The notes below the pieces were generated by a model. The model had not been told where the DNA came from. It ran no database searches and saw nothing but the letters and a program-made list of their open reading frames with translations. Position numbers and translations under genes: made by a program. Of a DNA stretch of 64,000 nt, positions 11,645 through 23,578 are shown one piece after another; the first letter of the stretch is position 1; the number at the start of each line of letters is the position of its first letter. The stretch comes from Brachycybe producta (Eukaryota > Arthropoda > Diplopoda > Playtdesmida > Andrognathidae). Location: assembly GCA_036925085.1 (NCBI GenBank), contig JAUPFP010000043.1:62001-126000 (forward strand), read 5' to 3'.

Positions 11645-13138
11645 ATGAACCAAGCAAAAAAGTTGAAATTGTCAATTTTATCTATTTTCTTATTGATTGA
11701 AATGGTCAAATGTGAAGTCTCCAAAGTAGACAACCAAAATCAACTGAGTGACAATCAACACATGATAAATGGTAAGCTAAGATGGCTCACTAGGCCAAAG
11801 ATATATATATTTATTATAACTGATATTCAATAAAAAAATTGGTATGTGAGGTGAGCACTGTAAATAAAATGTAACAAAATTAAAAATTATGATTGTCACT
11901 TGATATCAGAAACGACTACATTTCGATCAACAAACGACACCAACGAGACTAAAAACGTCACAGAAGAGTTGTTTGCGAGTGAAAGACATGCGTACGTTGA
12001 CAACAGTAAGTGGAATAAAATCGACAAGTGGAGGAAAAGTGTCAGTGGTGACAGTGGCGATAGCGATGCGGAATCGTACGTCACACACGGCACCTCGCCA
12101 CAGAGCAGCAGTGGCCGTACATCGAGCAGTGGCAATTCTCGAAGCAGTGGCAATTCTCGAAGCAGTGGCAATTCTCGAAGCAGTGGCAATTCTCGAAGCA
12201 GTGGCAATTCTCGAAGCGGTGGCAATTTCAAAAGTAGTGGTGATGGCCATTCGTCTGCTTACGTCCCTGGAACAGCGAGTAGCCGCATAAGTGGCAATTC
12301 GTATAAATCTCATACCAGACCACAAAAGAGCAAACGGAGTGATGATTCTAGCAACAGTCATAGCCAACGATCACACAGTAGTAGTAATAGAGGCTATTCA
12401 CCCAGTTATCTCTCAGGGCCATTCAGAGATGGGTATTCACCCAGTTATCTCTCAGGGCCATTCAGAGATGGGTATTCACCCAGTTATCTTCCAGGGCCAT
12501 TCAGTGGACCACCAAGTAGTCACAAAGAGCATCCTTCAAACAATCGCAAAAAAGGACCAAATCACAGTAGTAGTGGCTTTTCAGACAACGACTCAGACGT
12601 CAGTGATGATTCTGATGACAGTTTTATGTCTGATAGCAGCTTTAACAGTGGCTTTGGTAAACCATTCCACGCAATTGTCGCCCATCTACCATTAGACGGT
12701 GGACACCTTCACGGTTGTGACTGGTACTGTCATTTTAGGCGAAGACGGTCATTAGAATTAATGCGTCAATCAACAGTAGGAGCCAATGCAGAAGTAGTAG
12801 AGAATGACACAAACACAATTAAAAATAACGCTACCAACACTGACACCAATGACTACACTGACACCAACACCACAAATGACAAAATCACTGCCAACAATAC
12901 CGACAATAACACCAAGAAAACCAATCATGACACTAGTGGCCATGTCAACACCATCACCACCACCACCACCACCACCACCACCATCAATGACACCACTGTC
13001 AACAATAATACAAATGACAAAACCATCAACGAAACAACACCATGGCTGCCACCAACAACTACAGCACAAATTATTGATGACATGCCAATCCAAGATACTA
13101 TGGAAATCTCCTATAAAACTACTAAAAAACATGGCTAA
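11645..13138 (+). CDS. Nested gene A: secreted Ser/Gly- and Asn/Thr-rich repeat protein
   Basis: Two exons, 11645-11771 and 11910-13138, joined by a 138-bp phase-1 intron (G|GTAAGC ... ATCAG|AA), give a 451-residue protein. Residues 1-23 form a signal peptide (hydrophobic SILSIFLLIEMV, cleavage likely after KC). The post-intron segment begins ETTTF as in gene D and reaches a S-E-R motif at about residues 66-68. Then follow five 18-bp SSGNSR repeats (12131-12225), three 39-bp GYSPSYL repeats (12392-12508), a short part with HAIVAHLPLDGGHLHG, a C-x-x-x-C pair and an RRRRS basic site, and a Thr/Asn/Asp-rich tail. AATAAA signals lie at 13153 and 13422. The function is unknown; a secreted structural or peptide-precursor role is inferred from composition. 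Confidence 0.75.
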
Positions 13139-13819
13139 AATGTCCTAATACCAATAAAATGTTTCAAAAATTCCATTTGATGTCTACCTAATGGTGGCAT
13201 TAAAAGACACATTAACTAGGCTTATTAATTACTACAATTAATTTAACAAAAAGTTCACAATTTTTTTTTAAAAAAAGTTAAGAAATGCACCCAAACACAG
13301 TAAAAATGTGAGCAAGTCACTTGTGTTTAACGTATGGTTTTATGTTGCTTAATATTATTAATTTATGTTTTTATGTTAGAAAATGAAATGTTATACATGT
13401 CAAATATTGCTCTTTTGTTTCAATAAAAGTTCGTTTACCACATACAGAACAATAATGTTCTCCACTACATCCATTCTTATAAATAGGCGTAGGGAGGTTT
13501 CAACTGCACCTCTCCAAAAACAAACTTCGATACAATATACATATCAAAATTAAAGGGTTCCAACTAATCTACCTGAAAACACTAGAGAAAAATCGCAAAA
13601 TCATACAAAAAACGTCAAATAAACCGCGCTTAACTACGTTTTTATTAAAAAAAAAATTAACATACATCATTAAAGAAAAAAATAATGAAGCCCTTACTGA
13701 GGTATTTTTTGCATTGTATATAGGTGAACCATTATGGCGTCTAATTATTAATTAGTGTTAGACGCCATATATGTATACCTAATGGCTTCAAAATCTTAAC
13801 TCCTTCTACATATTCATTA
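13139..13819. other. 3' region of gene A and intergenic sequence
   Basis: Two AATAAA sites (13153, 13422) and a hairpin at 13731-13768 whose arms contain TATGGCGTCTAA / TTAGACGCCATA. No other gene seen. Confidence 0.55.
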
Positions 13820-13964
13820 CAGGCATCTCTGCCCAACAGTAAAATTTTGTTGGCCCCGCCCTTTAATTGGTTTGTTACTTGGTCTGATGTCACCTGCCCC
13901 GCCCTTTTCAATTTCTAATTGGTTGATATTTGGTCTGACGGTTATAAAAGGGCAGAGATGCCTG
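13820..13964. mobile_element. Foldback element related to family F1
   Basis: 145 bp with ends CAGGCATCTCTGCCC / GGGCAGAGATGCCTG. The interior has CCCGCCCTT and TTCTAATTGGTTG words shared with F1, so it looks like a shorter sister family. Confidence 0.7.
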
Positions 13965-14054
13965 TCATGCATTCACTTGTTATGTAGATTATAGCAAAGA
14001 ATACTATATTTTCTATACATGTAGTAGTCCTTGCATCTTTGTTTGACTTATATT

Positions 14055-14096
14055 CAATTTCCTTTCGTGCAAATTGCACGACGGGTTTACTAGAAA
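14055..14096 (+). mobile_element. Possible Helitron 3' end
   Basis: A short stem GTGCAAATTGCAC is followed 13 bp later by CTAG. A second copy of this hairpin-plus-CTAG block is at 52190-52226. Hairpin then CTRR is the known Helitron 3' signature; here it is a pattern match only. Confidence 0.35.
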
Positions 14097-14627
14097 TATT
14101 GATTTTAATTGTGGGTTTTTCTTCTGAGAAATATATAAAATTTAAAAACATGGACGCCCCCACATAAAGTACGATTACATTATCATGTCATGTTCGTTTT
14201 CACCTTGTCTGACTTCCTTCTGCTTAACAACCCACTTCAGGAGTGAAAGAAAAACAGGTGTATCTTATCTATTACCCCAGAAGAACCATTGTGAAAATAC
14301 ATAGAAATTGACAATTGTAAATTAAATGAACCAGGACCAAAACACACTTCCTGTTGCTCATGACCTTTTTATTTTTAAAAAAAAAATAGTCAGCATGTCA
14401 AATAAATTGATCATGAGTAACATTACTATTTGCCATTCATATTTTTTTAAATTTTATAAGTTTCCTATACTTTTTTTTTAATAAATTAATCAAAGTCAAT
14501 ATTGAGGTGTACTAGGGATGCATTTTGAAAATGCCGCAGTTTGTTGCGTTTACAGGAGCATTGTAGATCAGCACTTACAGAATACATGCCGTCATTCATG
14601 AGTCAATGAGTCTCTTGGATGGAGTAA

Positions 14628-14981
14628 TCTTTTATACAGTCAACTTTAACACGAGATTCTACTCTATAGGGAAGACCGTAGACGTTTGCCCAAGATGGGT
14701 CCCATCAAACCCAGAAAAAATCCACGGGAGGTCGAAACTGGTCCCGGATTTCTGGCATCAGATGCCGTACGTCAACTGGCTTAGGACCGTCACCGCTTTT
14801 AAGACAGTAACAAAAATAAAAACTTTTTTTTACTGTTAAAAGCAGTGACGGTTCAAGGCGCGGTCCAAGGATGCCGGCAACCCGTGCTCAGATCCGACCT
14901 CACGTGTTTTTTTTTTCTGGGTTCAACGGGGCCCACCTTGGGCAAAAAGACTCGTGTTAAATTTGAGTGTAAAAAGTTTAC
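14628..14981. mobile_element. Foldback element, ~350 bp
   Basis: Inverted arms share TTTAACACGAG, TTGCCCAAG.TGGG and ACCGTCACCGCTTTTAA / TTAAAAGCAGTGACGGT, with the centre near 14830. No coding capacity. Confidence 0.75.
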
Positions 14982-14984
14982 AAA

Positions 14985-15190
14985 CCCCCCGCCGCCCCCT
15001 GCTGCTTAAAATACTGCACTCCCTTTGAGCCCCCAAAATGAGAACTCCATCCACAACGGGAGCAAAATTCTACTTTAATTTGGCTTCTTGGATCGGGAAA
15101 GCGCAACATAAAGTTGACCATGAAAAAAACCGATTCATTTAAAAGTTTGTGTCCTTGTTTGTACAACGTTATACACAGACAGACAAAGCT
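14985..15190. repeat. Dispersed repeat shared with 52287-52630
   Basis: Both copies contain CGGGAGCAAAATTC, then a TTCTTGGAT block, GCGCAACATA, AGTTGACC and GACAGA words at similar spacing. In each case a hairpin-CTAG block lies upstream (14055, 52190), so both may be parts of one old transposon. Confidence 0.5.
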
Positions 15191-15640
15191 TAATATATAT
15201 AAAATTATTATATTATATATTTAAGTTAAAAAATAATTTTAACTTTAAAGGGTAGGCGCTTAGTTTTGTCTTCAAAACAAACAAAAAACACACCAACGTT
15301 TTCTCAATGGTGCAAATATGTTTTTACCCAATTTTGAATTTTATATCATGTTGCTGACGTCATAATTACGATATAAATGAGGCACAAACACGACTACCGA
15401 AAACGTCCGAAAGAAAATGTCAGGCAAACTAAGGAAGGTTTCACAGATGTTAGTGGTAAATTACGTATATGTTTTCGATAAATGCTATTGGCTTATCATT
15501 CATTCATCAATCAGTTACGCACATGTTACGTATTCGTAACTATGGAAGTAACCAGATCCATTATTATAAATATAATTTGTTTTTCCACGAGGAAAAATGG
15601 GCAAACCTTTTCGATCTTAGGAGGACTCCGTCCGAGTTTA

Positions 15641-15648
15641 TATAAAAA
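15641..15648 (+). promoter_or_regulatory. TATA box of gene B
   Basis: TATAAAAAGC starts 97 bp upstream of the gene B start codon. The same 10 bases occur at 34131, upstream of gene E. Confidence 0.55.
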
Positions 15649-15737
15649 GCTAATTCACGGCTTTAGGTTTACGTGTACGAAACTTGAAAAAAAAAAGCCA
15701 TTTCGTAAATTCAGAAAACCACCACGTCTTTTACAGA

Positions 15738-18002
15738 ATGGCAAATTCAATGAGATCAATAGTATTATTCATCTGCACTTTTGTGTTGTTCGTCGAAATA
15801 ACCAAATCTACAAGACTCAGAAAAAAAGTTGAAAACTATCAAGAGCTACATGACATTACCGATAACGTACTAATACTGAAAAACGGTATGTAATGGGTTT
15901 TAGGCAATTACAATTACAATTACAAAAAGTTCTCTGCTAGCAGCCAAATAGGCCTATGGCAGAGGCCATATGGCATGAGAATAGTCCGAACCGACCTTTA
16001 CCTAAAATTGACTAAGAGAAATAGATCTATTATCTATAGGTTGGGTTGTTGTTGTTGTTGTTTTAGACAATTTGTAATTTTCCTAAATTTGGAATGTGGT
16101 GGTAAAACGGGATATGGTGGCATGTGGGGTCCCTGGAAGTTTAGCACAAAATCGAAAAGAGTGGAGAGATAGAACCCATAAGGCCAATCCTGCATACTGC
16201 GGGAAAAGGTGCCAAAATGATGATGATGATGATGTAATTTTCCTAAGTGGTAATTACGAAGATTTACTATCCGAATCGGTAGTTTTGCAAATTGTTTAGT
16301 AATTATCTGGGCCGAAAATAAGAGGGGGACCCCCGTTGCACCGGGCATCAATTTGGAGGAGGGCATGAAACTGTCCCTTCATTTATTATTTTTCTATTTA
16401 ACAATGTTACGGATGTCTATCCTAACGTAGTCATTGCCATTAGAATATTCTTTGACTTTGTCTCAATCACTGTTGAAAGTGCTGAAAGGTCTTTCAGAAA
16501 GCTAAAACTCATCAATATCCAGAACAGATTATCCGCACTTGATGCGTTGCGCTTTCAGTTGAAAGCAAAATCGCCAGAAAAACATATATTTTGATGCTGT
16601 AATTGACACGTTTTGCAACTATGAAAGCCGCAAGAATGCAATTAAAAATTTAAAATCATTTAGAAAAAAAAAGTATTCATGGGGGGGGGCATATTTTTTT
16701 CATCATTGCACCTGGCATTCCGTACTCTAGTTGCGGCACTGTTAGTAATTGTTAAAAAAATGATATTCAATGTTGATGGTAATGTAAGTTAAATCAAACA
16801 AGGGACTCAAAATACACTATAGACCTTTGTTGCTTTATACTAGAAATTCTGACTTCAACTGACCTTTTGTAAGAGGCTATGTAGAAAAACTCAAATTCTA
16901 TAGGATTGACACAAAAAAAAACTAATTTTTCTAATCAATATGGTTGCATAACATTTTGAAAAAAATATATGGACCACTTGGCCACCTTTTTACTAAATTC
17001 GGGGCGTGGAACCATATATTTCTCCCATTGAAGTCATTGTTTTGAATTCCGTTTTTGAAAAAATGTCGCATATCCCGTTTTTACAAAGGCCACCGGTTCA
17101 TTTCAGGTTTAATGTTATTTTGTCGTAGCTGCTCCGTAAAGAAAAAAAAATCCAAAATTATATTTCTAAAAAATGATAAAAAATAACTACTAAGTGAATT
17201 TTTTGATTTTTTGTCAGTAGCATGACAACAAAAACCGCAACCCTTTATCTTTTTTCGTACGCGAGTTATGTTGGCAAGATTTGGGATCCATCCACCTTTT
17301 GGTCCTTTTTTTTTCATCTCGTCATCTCATATGACTATATTAATCTATATAAAGCAACAAAGGTCACAAAAACAGTATTGTCAGAAAATTCTAATTTAAA
17401 TACAATTGTTTTTTTTAAAAAAAACATGGGTATTTATTTCAGGTTCTGAGACTGAATCACTCACTAAAACAGGCACTGTTACGGAGTTACCGAGCGAAAG
17501 AACATTTGGCCTTTTCGACGACGACGACGACGACGACGACGATTTTTATCGAGATCATCGCAGAGACAGAATGAGCAATCGTGGTACCTCCTCGTTCAGT
17601 AACAGTTTTGACTCCAGAGAAAGCCATAGAAGCAGTGGACATTCCAGCCAAAGCTCGGATAGTCTTTTAGATAACCGTTTCGGCATGCCGCCAATGGGTT
17701 TATCGAAAAGCAGTAACGACCTTTCAAGCAGCAGTAGCAGTAGCAGCAGCAGTAGTAGCAGTAGCAGCAGCAGCAGTAGAAGTAGTAGTGACCTTTCAAG
17801 CAGTAGCAACAATTTCATGGATTTTGGCGGTCGTTCGCGCCTTGGTGGACTTTCTCGTAGAAGGAGCTTTTCGGGTTTAGACGATAACCGCAGGAGTAGA
17901 TCTAAGCACTTTCACGATCGCGACGATGACGACGGTATCAGCCACCGTCGTATCCCCATAGGCAACGGCAAATCCATCAACATACTTACTCTCCACGTTT
18001 GA
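15738..18002 (+). CDS. Nested gene B: secreted Asp- and Ser-rich protein
   Basis: Exons 15738-15885 and 17443-18002 with a 1557-bp phase-1 intron (G|GTATGT ... TTTCAG|GT) give about 235 residues. Residues 1-24 are a signal peptide (SIVLFICTFVLFV, cleavage likely after TKS); Met5 is an alternative start. After the intron an acidic/Thr stretch ends in P-S-E-R (residues 66-69), followed by TFGLF and a run of nine Asp. Then come a Ser/Arg region, about 18 consecutive Ser (microsatellite AGC/AGT near 17728-17780), a basic SRRRSFSGLDD site resembling those of A and C, and a His/Asp end. There is no clear AATAAA after the stop. A TTTTACAG immediately precedes the start codon, so a 5' UTR intron is possible. 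Function unknown. Confidence 0.72.
16330..16750 (+). pseudogene. hAT-type transposase C-terminal relic
   Basis: Inside the gene B intron. From 16403 a frame reads VYPNVVIAIRIF, then VESAERSFRKLKL, LSALDALRF and a stop near 16593. A shifted frame continues with FDAVIDTFCNYESRK. The V-E-S-A-E-R-S-F-S/R-K-L-K block is the hallmark of the hAT C-terminal dimerisation domain. The rest of the transposase is missing and the frame is broken. Confidence 0.75.
16820..17366. mobile_element. Foldback/TIR element in gene B intron
   Basis: About 545 bp bounded by ACCTTTGTTGCTTTATA / TATAAAGCAACAAAGGT. The interior has no recognisable coding sequence. Confidence 0.6.
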
Positions 18003-18620
18003 AATTGTCTTCTGACTTGTCCACTTGAAACTAAACAGAAATTTAAGTAGAGGCTCTCTATCCGAAATTATGCACCCATTTATCATGAAGATGAAACAAA
18101 ATAATAATTAAAAAAAAAAATGAAAGCACCGAGCACAATGCACCACATGTTTCGTAAAAGTATCGTTTCCACTTGTACTCGTGAGCCTGTAAACGAGTCC
18201 AGATACATGTACACCAGCAGGAAAAAAAAAATGAACATGCCCCCCCCCCTTTTAATATAATTTGACATATGAATTATCAAAAAAATGTTCTTAAATACAG
18301 TTGAAATCATGTCCAATTTTAAATACAATGCCTGCCATGTGTCAGCCTTAACATTATTAAACAAGTAAACAAATAACAAAACTACGTTTTTTGATACAAG
18401 CATTTATTTCTAGTAAGACATTTTTGTTGTTTTGGGGACTACAGGAGTGTAATTTGTTTTCCTTTGTTGAAAAGTACGATATTTAAGGTATCCTCTTATA
18501 ACGTATCCTGGACAGGTCATTCGAGGATCCGTTAAAAGTTGATAGATTAAAAGGTCGTACTACTGTAGATGCTGTAAACAACATTACAGCTTTTTAGGTT
18601 ATGGGAGAAGTTGGTTAAAA
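18003..18620. other. 3' region of gene B and intergenic sequence
   Basis: AT-rich, with a poly-C run at 18241. No gene recognised. Confidence 0.45.
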
Positions 18621-18860
18621 TAGGAGAAATGCAAACGTACAACGGTCATGTCAAGTTAAATGAAAGCATGTGAAAAAAATGTTAGTGAGGGTCTTTTCCC
18701 AGGCCGGCTACTACTGTAGTACACATGTGTAAAGCTGTATACTTGGAAATGGGTTGACCATTATAAGAAATTAGGAAAGATTTTTTCGAGAACAGACTCT
18801 TGGTCATTTATACCTAGGGCCATTCGACAATGGAATTTTGCTTCCAGAGGGATGCTGTGC
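18620..18860 (+). pseudogene. LINE 3' relic
   Basis: One frame near 18790-18840 reads WSFIPRAIRQWNFASRG, the conserved tail motif of CR1/L2/Jockey-type reverse-transcriptase ORFs (F-I-P-R-x-I-x-x-W-N). A relative in the opposite orientation is at 49960-50310. No intact ORF remains. Confidence 0.6.
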
Positions 18861-18918
18861 ATGGGAAATGTAATGATTTGGAGAATTTTTAGGGCTTACT
18901 ATTAAACAAAGCATATAT

Positions 18919-19177
18919 CGCACCTTGGCTGGAAGAGTCGCACAATCCCCCAAAAAAAACTTTTTTGGGGAAAATGAGTTTAAAGTTGTATTTTTTCAAT
19001 CTCAATCTATTGTAGTGGAGCCAAATAAACCGATATTGTGAATAGTTAAAACGGTATTTGGCACTTAAAAAGCTTAGTAAAGTAAGCCATGAATCTTTTC
19101 TTAACTTTAAACTCATCCCCCCCCCAAAAAAAAGTGTTTTTTTTTTAAATTGGTGTCACTCTTCCAGCCGAGGTTCC
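18919..19177. mobile_element. Foldback family F4, copy 1
   Basis: Ends share GGCTGGAAGAGT / ACTCTTCCAGCC, and the arms contain GAGTTTAAAGTT / AACTTTAAACTC. A second copy is at 61875-62118. Both carry the phrase CAATCTCAATCTATTGTAG. Confidence 0.75.
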
Positions 19178-20182
19178 ATCTCTAATGAAGGGGAGAGATT
19201 GCTATGACAGAGAATAAATGTTTATTTTGACAATGCATTTCTATGCTGCTTTTGAACTAAATGGTCCCCTCTGTCACAGGGCTGCTGACAGAGTAATAAT
19301 TCAAATTCAAATTAAAGAGGTGTGTCAATTTTTTTTTATTTTTCCGCTATTGGATAGGATAATTTTTGCGTTTCCATTACATGTTGCAGCCATAAACAAA
19401 AAATGCTCATTTTGTCTTCCTGCAGCAACAATGATCCCAGCAACAACTTCATTGCTTCCGCAATGCAAACCCAATGTATACAGAACTCACGAGTCAGAGT
19501 GGAAATGAACCTTTTAGAATGTCTCCCATTATCAGAAGTTAAGATAATGATGCGTCACTGTGTCTTAAATGTATCAAGCAATAATTGCAAAACAGTTTCT
19601 GTTTTAAGTATTGCTTACATTTTTAATCAAAAGTGAAGACTTTGTGTGCCTCAAAATGTGTGGTAAAATCTAGTATAATAAATACACAATGCAATCAAAC
19701 CCTAAAGATTATCAATAATTCACTACTGAGACCATAATTGGAAATTCCTTTTTAAAACAAAAAATCCGCCAATTTTCTCTGTTTATTGTCAGCTCCTTAT
19801 TTTTCCACTAAAAAAACGTTAACGTTGTTTAATTAACACGTACACCAAATGCTTAACTGTTAACTCTGTTTAAACTACTGTTTTATTTTTGTACAATAAA
19901 GAAATAAAAGTGCAAATAAAATGAGAACATTCGATACTTAATGAATATACGTTAGGTTTATACATTAACAAGTTTCAAATTTTTAAGTAAATTGAGTCGA
20001 GATTAAAGTTTAAACTTAACTCGGAGTCTCGGACTCTCAATTAAGCATTTTTTGTTATTCAGTAACAACATTAAGAAAAACTTGAAACGTGTTTTAAAAA
20101 CTAGAACAGTAACAAAATCACTGATATCTATTAACATAAGCTTGTAATGTGTTTGAAAATGAAATAACTACTGTATATTTAA
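19178..20182. other. Intergenic, unrecognised open frames at 19218-19636
   Basis: Two overlapping plus-strand frames of 96 and 77 codons occur. Neither has a domain I recognise, a signal peptide or splice support. The rest is AT-rich without features. Confidence 0.3.
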
Positions 20183-20359
20183 GACCTTGTTTCCATTGAG
20201 GTGAAAATTTGAACTTTTTGAAAATTTCAACTATTGAAAAAAATAGAAGAAACGAGGCCCACGCCCATTCACTATCATATGTGACGTGCGTTCTATTTTG
20301 TTTTCACCAGTTGAAATTTTCAAAAAGTTGAAAGTTTTTCACCCCAATGGAAACCAGGA
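20183..20359. mobile_element. Foldback family F2, copy 2
   Basis: Arms CCTTGTTTCCATTGAGGTGA and TCACCCCAATGGAAACCAGG, with TTTTTGAAAATTTCAACT inverted in the other arm. Loop region carries ACGCCCATTCACTATCAT, nearly identical to 31560. Confidence 0.8.
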
Positions 20360-20429
20360 CTAACCAGACAATATTTTTTAAAATTTTATGCATAAAAAGT
20401 TTATTTTGAACAATCACGTCAACACGAAA

Positions 20430-20925
20430 ATACTATTAAAGTTGTTTTAAGGTGTAAACGCCTTTCGAACCTTTCATGGTGCAAAAATGAAGGGCAACTT
20501 GAACATATTTTAGAAAACTAGAAGGGTAGCTCAGTCACTTAAGGATGTTTCTCATGTAGATCTCTTTCAAAATAAGCTTTTTATGTGAGTTTGAAAATGA
20601 ACTCAACAAAATTTTTAATGTTTTCTCTATATGAAGTTTATTTTGAAAAAAATATGATCATGAAATATGTAAATATATAAAATCATGAATCGTGATTGAG
20701 ACAACCCACTTCTAGTTTTTGAAAAACTCTTATATTCTCTTAAATTTGCTTCTGAAACATTAAAATTATAAAGAGTTTGACAATCAGCTAGCTGTTCATA
20801 AAAACCATCTAAAAGTGATTCAACTATAAAAGTATTCTAGTTTCTAAAACAAATTCAAGATTTTGTCCATGTTGCTTCCAGATTAACCAAGAGTTCGATT
20901 AATTACAATTATCAGATAGTTTGTA
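20430..20925. repeat. Cluster of dispersed TTAGAAACTAGAA repeats
   Basis: 20436-20570 resembles parts of 39176-39540 and 57980-58240. 20697-20925 is the reverse complement of 10688-10875. All carry variants of TTTTAGAAACTAGAAGAG next to AAAATAAACTTTTTATG. Confidence 0.6.
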
Positions 20926-20948
20926 CTAAAATTAGAAAAAATTCTCTA

Positions 20949-21086
20949 ATGGGTGAAAATTTAAACTTTTTGAAAATTTTAACTGGTGAAAAGCTCAACA
21001 AACGCGGTTCCAGTCCATTCTTCTATTTTTCACCAGATGAAATTTTCAAAAAGTTCAAACTTTCACCCGAATGGAAACAAGGCCTA
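20949..21086. mobile_element. Foldback family F2, copy 3
   Basis: Shorter F2 copy with GGTGAAAATTTAAACTTTTT and its inverse ending in ATGGAAACAAGGCC. Confidence 0.7.
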
Positions 21087-21445
21087 AAGGATGTTTTTAC
21101 ACCAAATTTTTCCTAAAAAAAAAAAAGGCAAACGCGCAAACGGCGAATTTCATTTAACAGTGTAGTTAGTTACAGTCAGATTAGTTAGTATTAATAGTAG
21201 ACAAAATTCTAACAACCCACAAATAAAAACAAACACCACATGTTTTCAATTTCTGCGTTCTTTTAGGCCATAATTACTTTTGTTCAGGGAAGTGAATTCG
21301 TAATTTGTCTGGTGACATTTCACCCTTAATGATGTATCAAACATGTTTTAATAAACATTGTTCAGATTCTTCTAAAAGATTTGTTTATCTCAAGTGACAA
21401 TGGAATGGAGTACTACTGACTGAGAGAAAGAAATAAAGAGACCTA

Positions 21446-22044
21446 CTTAAGATAGCTCTATAGATATTTATTTTGTTTTTGTCTCCTCAGATGGCACCAC
21501 TGCAGCGGCTATTATGTTCTATACAAGGTTTTTTTTCCCGCGGTTTTGAAAAAATTTACATTTTTTTTTTCTTCAAGCGAACGTTTTTCGTGAAAAACAT
21601 TAAGAAAAGAATTCTAAGTGTTTTAGAAACTAGAAGAGTTGGTAATAATGCTAAAAGTCATTTCGTGATGATTTCTTTCAAAATAAAACTTTATGACAGT
21701 TTGAAAAAAAAAAAGGCGAAAATAATTTTTCATGAAATTTCAAATAAAAAACCGAAAAACGGGTCATTTTCAAACTGCTTATTTTTTTTTAAATATTGCC
21801 ATGAACAAACTTTTAACACAATCATTTACCAGTCTAGTTTTAAAAAGAATTCGATTTTTTTCTCTTCATCATGTTGTTTCTAAAAAAAAAAACGTTTGCT
21901 TGACGTTTTTGCATTTAAATTTTACAAAAACGTCTATGGAGCATAACATTAGCCACTGTATTAGCTATAGAACATAATAGCCACTGCAGTGGTGCCATCC
22001 GATAGGAAGGACAAAGACAATAAATATCTATTCAGCCACCTTAA
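21446..22044. mobile_element. Foldback family F3, copy 2
   Basis: Roughly 600 bp with long inverted ends containing ATAGATATTTATTTTG and the inverse with AATAAATATCTATTCAGCC. Subterminal ATGGCACCACTGCAG is matched by CTGCAGTGGTGCCAT. More complete than the copy at 10953. Confidence 0.8.
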
Positions 22045-22191
22045 AAAATTTCATGTTGATATTTTTTTTAAATAAGCTTTTTTATATCATTGAAAATGAC
22101 CCAACTTTAATCAGACGATATTTGTTTTTTAAATTTTTTTGTCTATAAAAAGTTTATTTTGAAAAAAAAAAAATGAAAGCCTTCAAGATGA

Positions 22192-22335
22192 CCTGAAAAA
22201 TACTGAAATGAACTCGGCAGGGTCCAACAGACTTCTGGGAATCCGAGGACCATAAAAACATATAAATTCAAAAAAGTAAAAATTGTCAAAAAATGAAAAT
22301 ATTCCCAAATATGGCAAAAAATGGAAGTGCTTTAT
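22192..22335. repeat. Dispersed repeat shared with 40257-40400
   Basis: Both contain TACTGAAATGAACTC, GACTTC, ACCATAAAAAC and AATTCAAAAAAGTAAAAA in the same order. Confidence 0.65.
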
Positions 22336-22514
22336 AAATTTGTTTTATGTAAAATGTATGGTTAATATGTATTTTCTGAAATATTTAATTTTAAACGATT
22401 TAGCTGCGCCACTCTTTTATACTTTAGGAGCTCGTTTTGAGAAACACAACATAGATTTCTCATGATAAAAAATAAATGAAAATAAATTATAAAATGGTGT
22501 ATTAATTTTAAATT

Positions 22515-22624
22515 ATTATTATTATTATTATTCTTATTATTATTATTATTAATTTTAAATTATTATTATAATTATTAATAATTTTAAATTATTCTTATTC
22601 TTATTCTTCTTCTTATTATTATTA

Positions 22625-22679
<55 letters not shown>

Positions 22680-22680
22680 C
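22515..22680. repeat. ATT/ATTATT microsatellite
   Basis: Long (TTA)n run interrupted by TTC and unique words. The stretch 22681-23578 has no recognisable feature apart from short AT-rich runs. Confidence 0.85.
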
Positions 22681-23578
22681 AATTAGTATATTAATTAATC
22701 ATATACATGTATATACAATTATCAAAAACCAGTAAAAAATGACCACGTGGAATAAAGTTCCGGAAACACAGAAATCTAAAAAGGACTTTTCTATGATAGT
22801 AACTAGTTAACTAGTAACTTACATGTATTGAATTAAACCAGGTGTCGTGTGTTGAAAACACAATTATTATCGCCTACATCCTATATCCACCCCCCTTTTT
22901 TTCCTCCATTCAAACTTAGAACAAAAAAATAAAGAGTACAAGGATACAAAAAAAATCCATATTTCACTTTCCGATTAAATGGAAATGTCAAGTTCAAATG
23001 GACACAAATGGTAGAAACGAGAAGCTATACGGGCAATATAGTTAAGTTACTATGCGGTGGGGGGAGGGGAGGAGAAACATGAACGCCAACGTTGGGTCCT
23101 TGAATCATTCATAGAAATATAGAAAAAAGTTCACTATCATGATGACATTTTCAAGATGGATTACAAAATGACACCTGCGACAATTCTAATCGAACTCAAA
23201 CCAGAACTAAACTTACAGTTCGATTTCACTCGAAAATGAAATTGAAAAAAAAAATAATATAATATTCACTTTTTTTTAAAATTTTAACATCAAAAAAATA
23301 ATAATTAAAAATATTATATATGACCAACTCATTTACTCTTCTAGTTTCTAACACAAAGGCACGACAAATTAGTTTGTCATTTAGACGAAAGTTTAGACAT
23401 AATCATCAAATAGAAATAATTGATAGCAATTTCAACTAGGTACACCTGCAATCAGCTCGAAAGCCAAGTTTCAATTGGGAGATAATTCTCAAACACGGAC
23501 ACATTCAAAACAAACTCATCATCTAGGCAAAGCTACAATTTAGCAACATGACCACCTTTTAAACTTTTCATCCATTCT

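Noticed and set aside
11896..12231. Leu/Arg repeat frame on the minus strand
   Set aside because: Shadow of the SSGNSR repeats of gene A.
17555..17818. Poly-Leu/poly-Cys frames on the minus strand
   Set aside because: Antisense shadow of the poly-Ser codons of gene B.
20525..20545. tRNA A-box-like TAGCTCAGTCACTTAAGG
   Set aside because: No B box or cloverleaf follows, and the phrase belongs to a dispersed repeat (also near 39125 and 58078).
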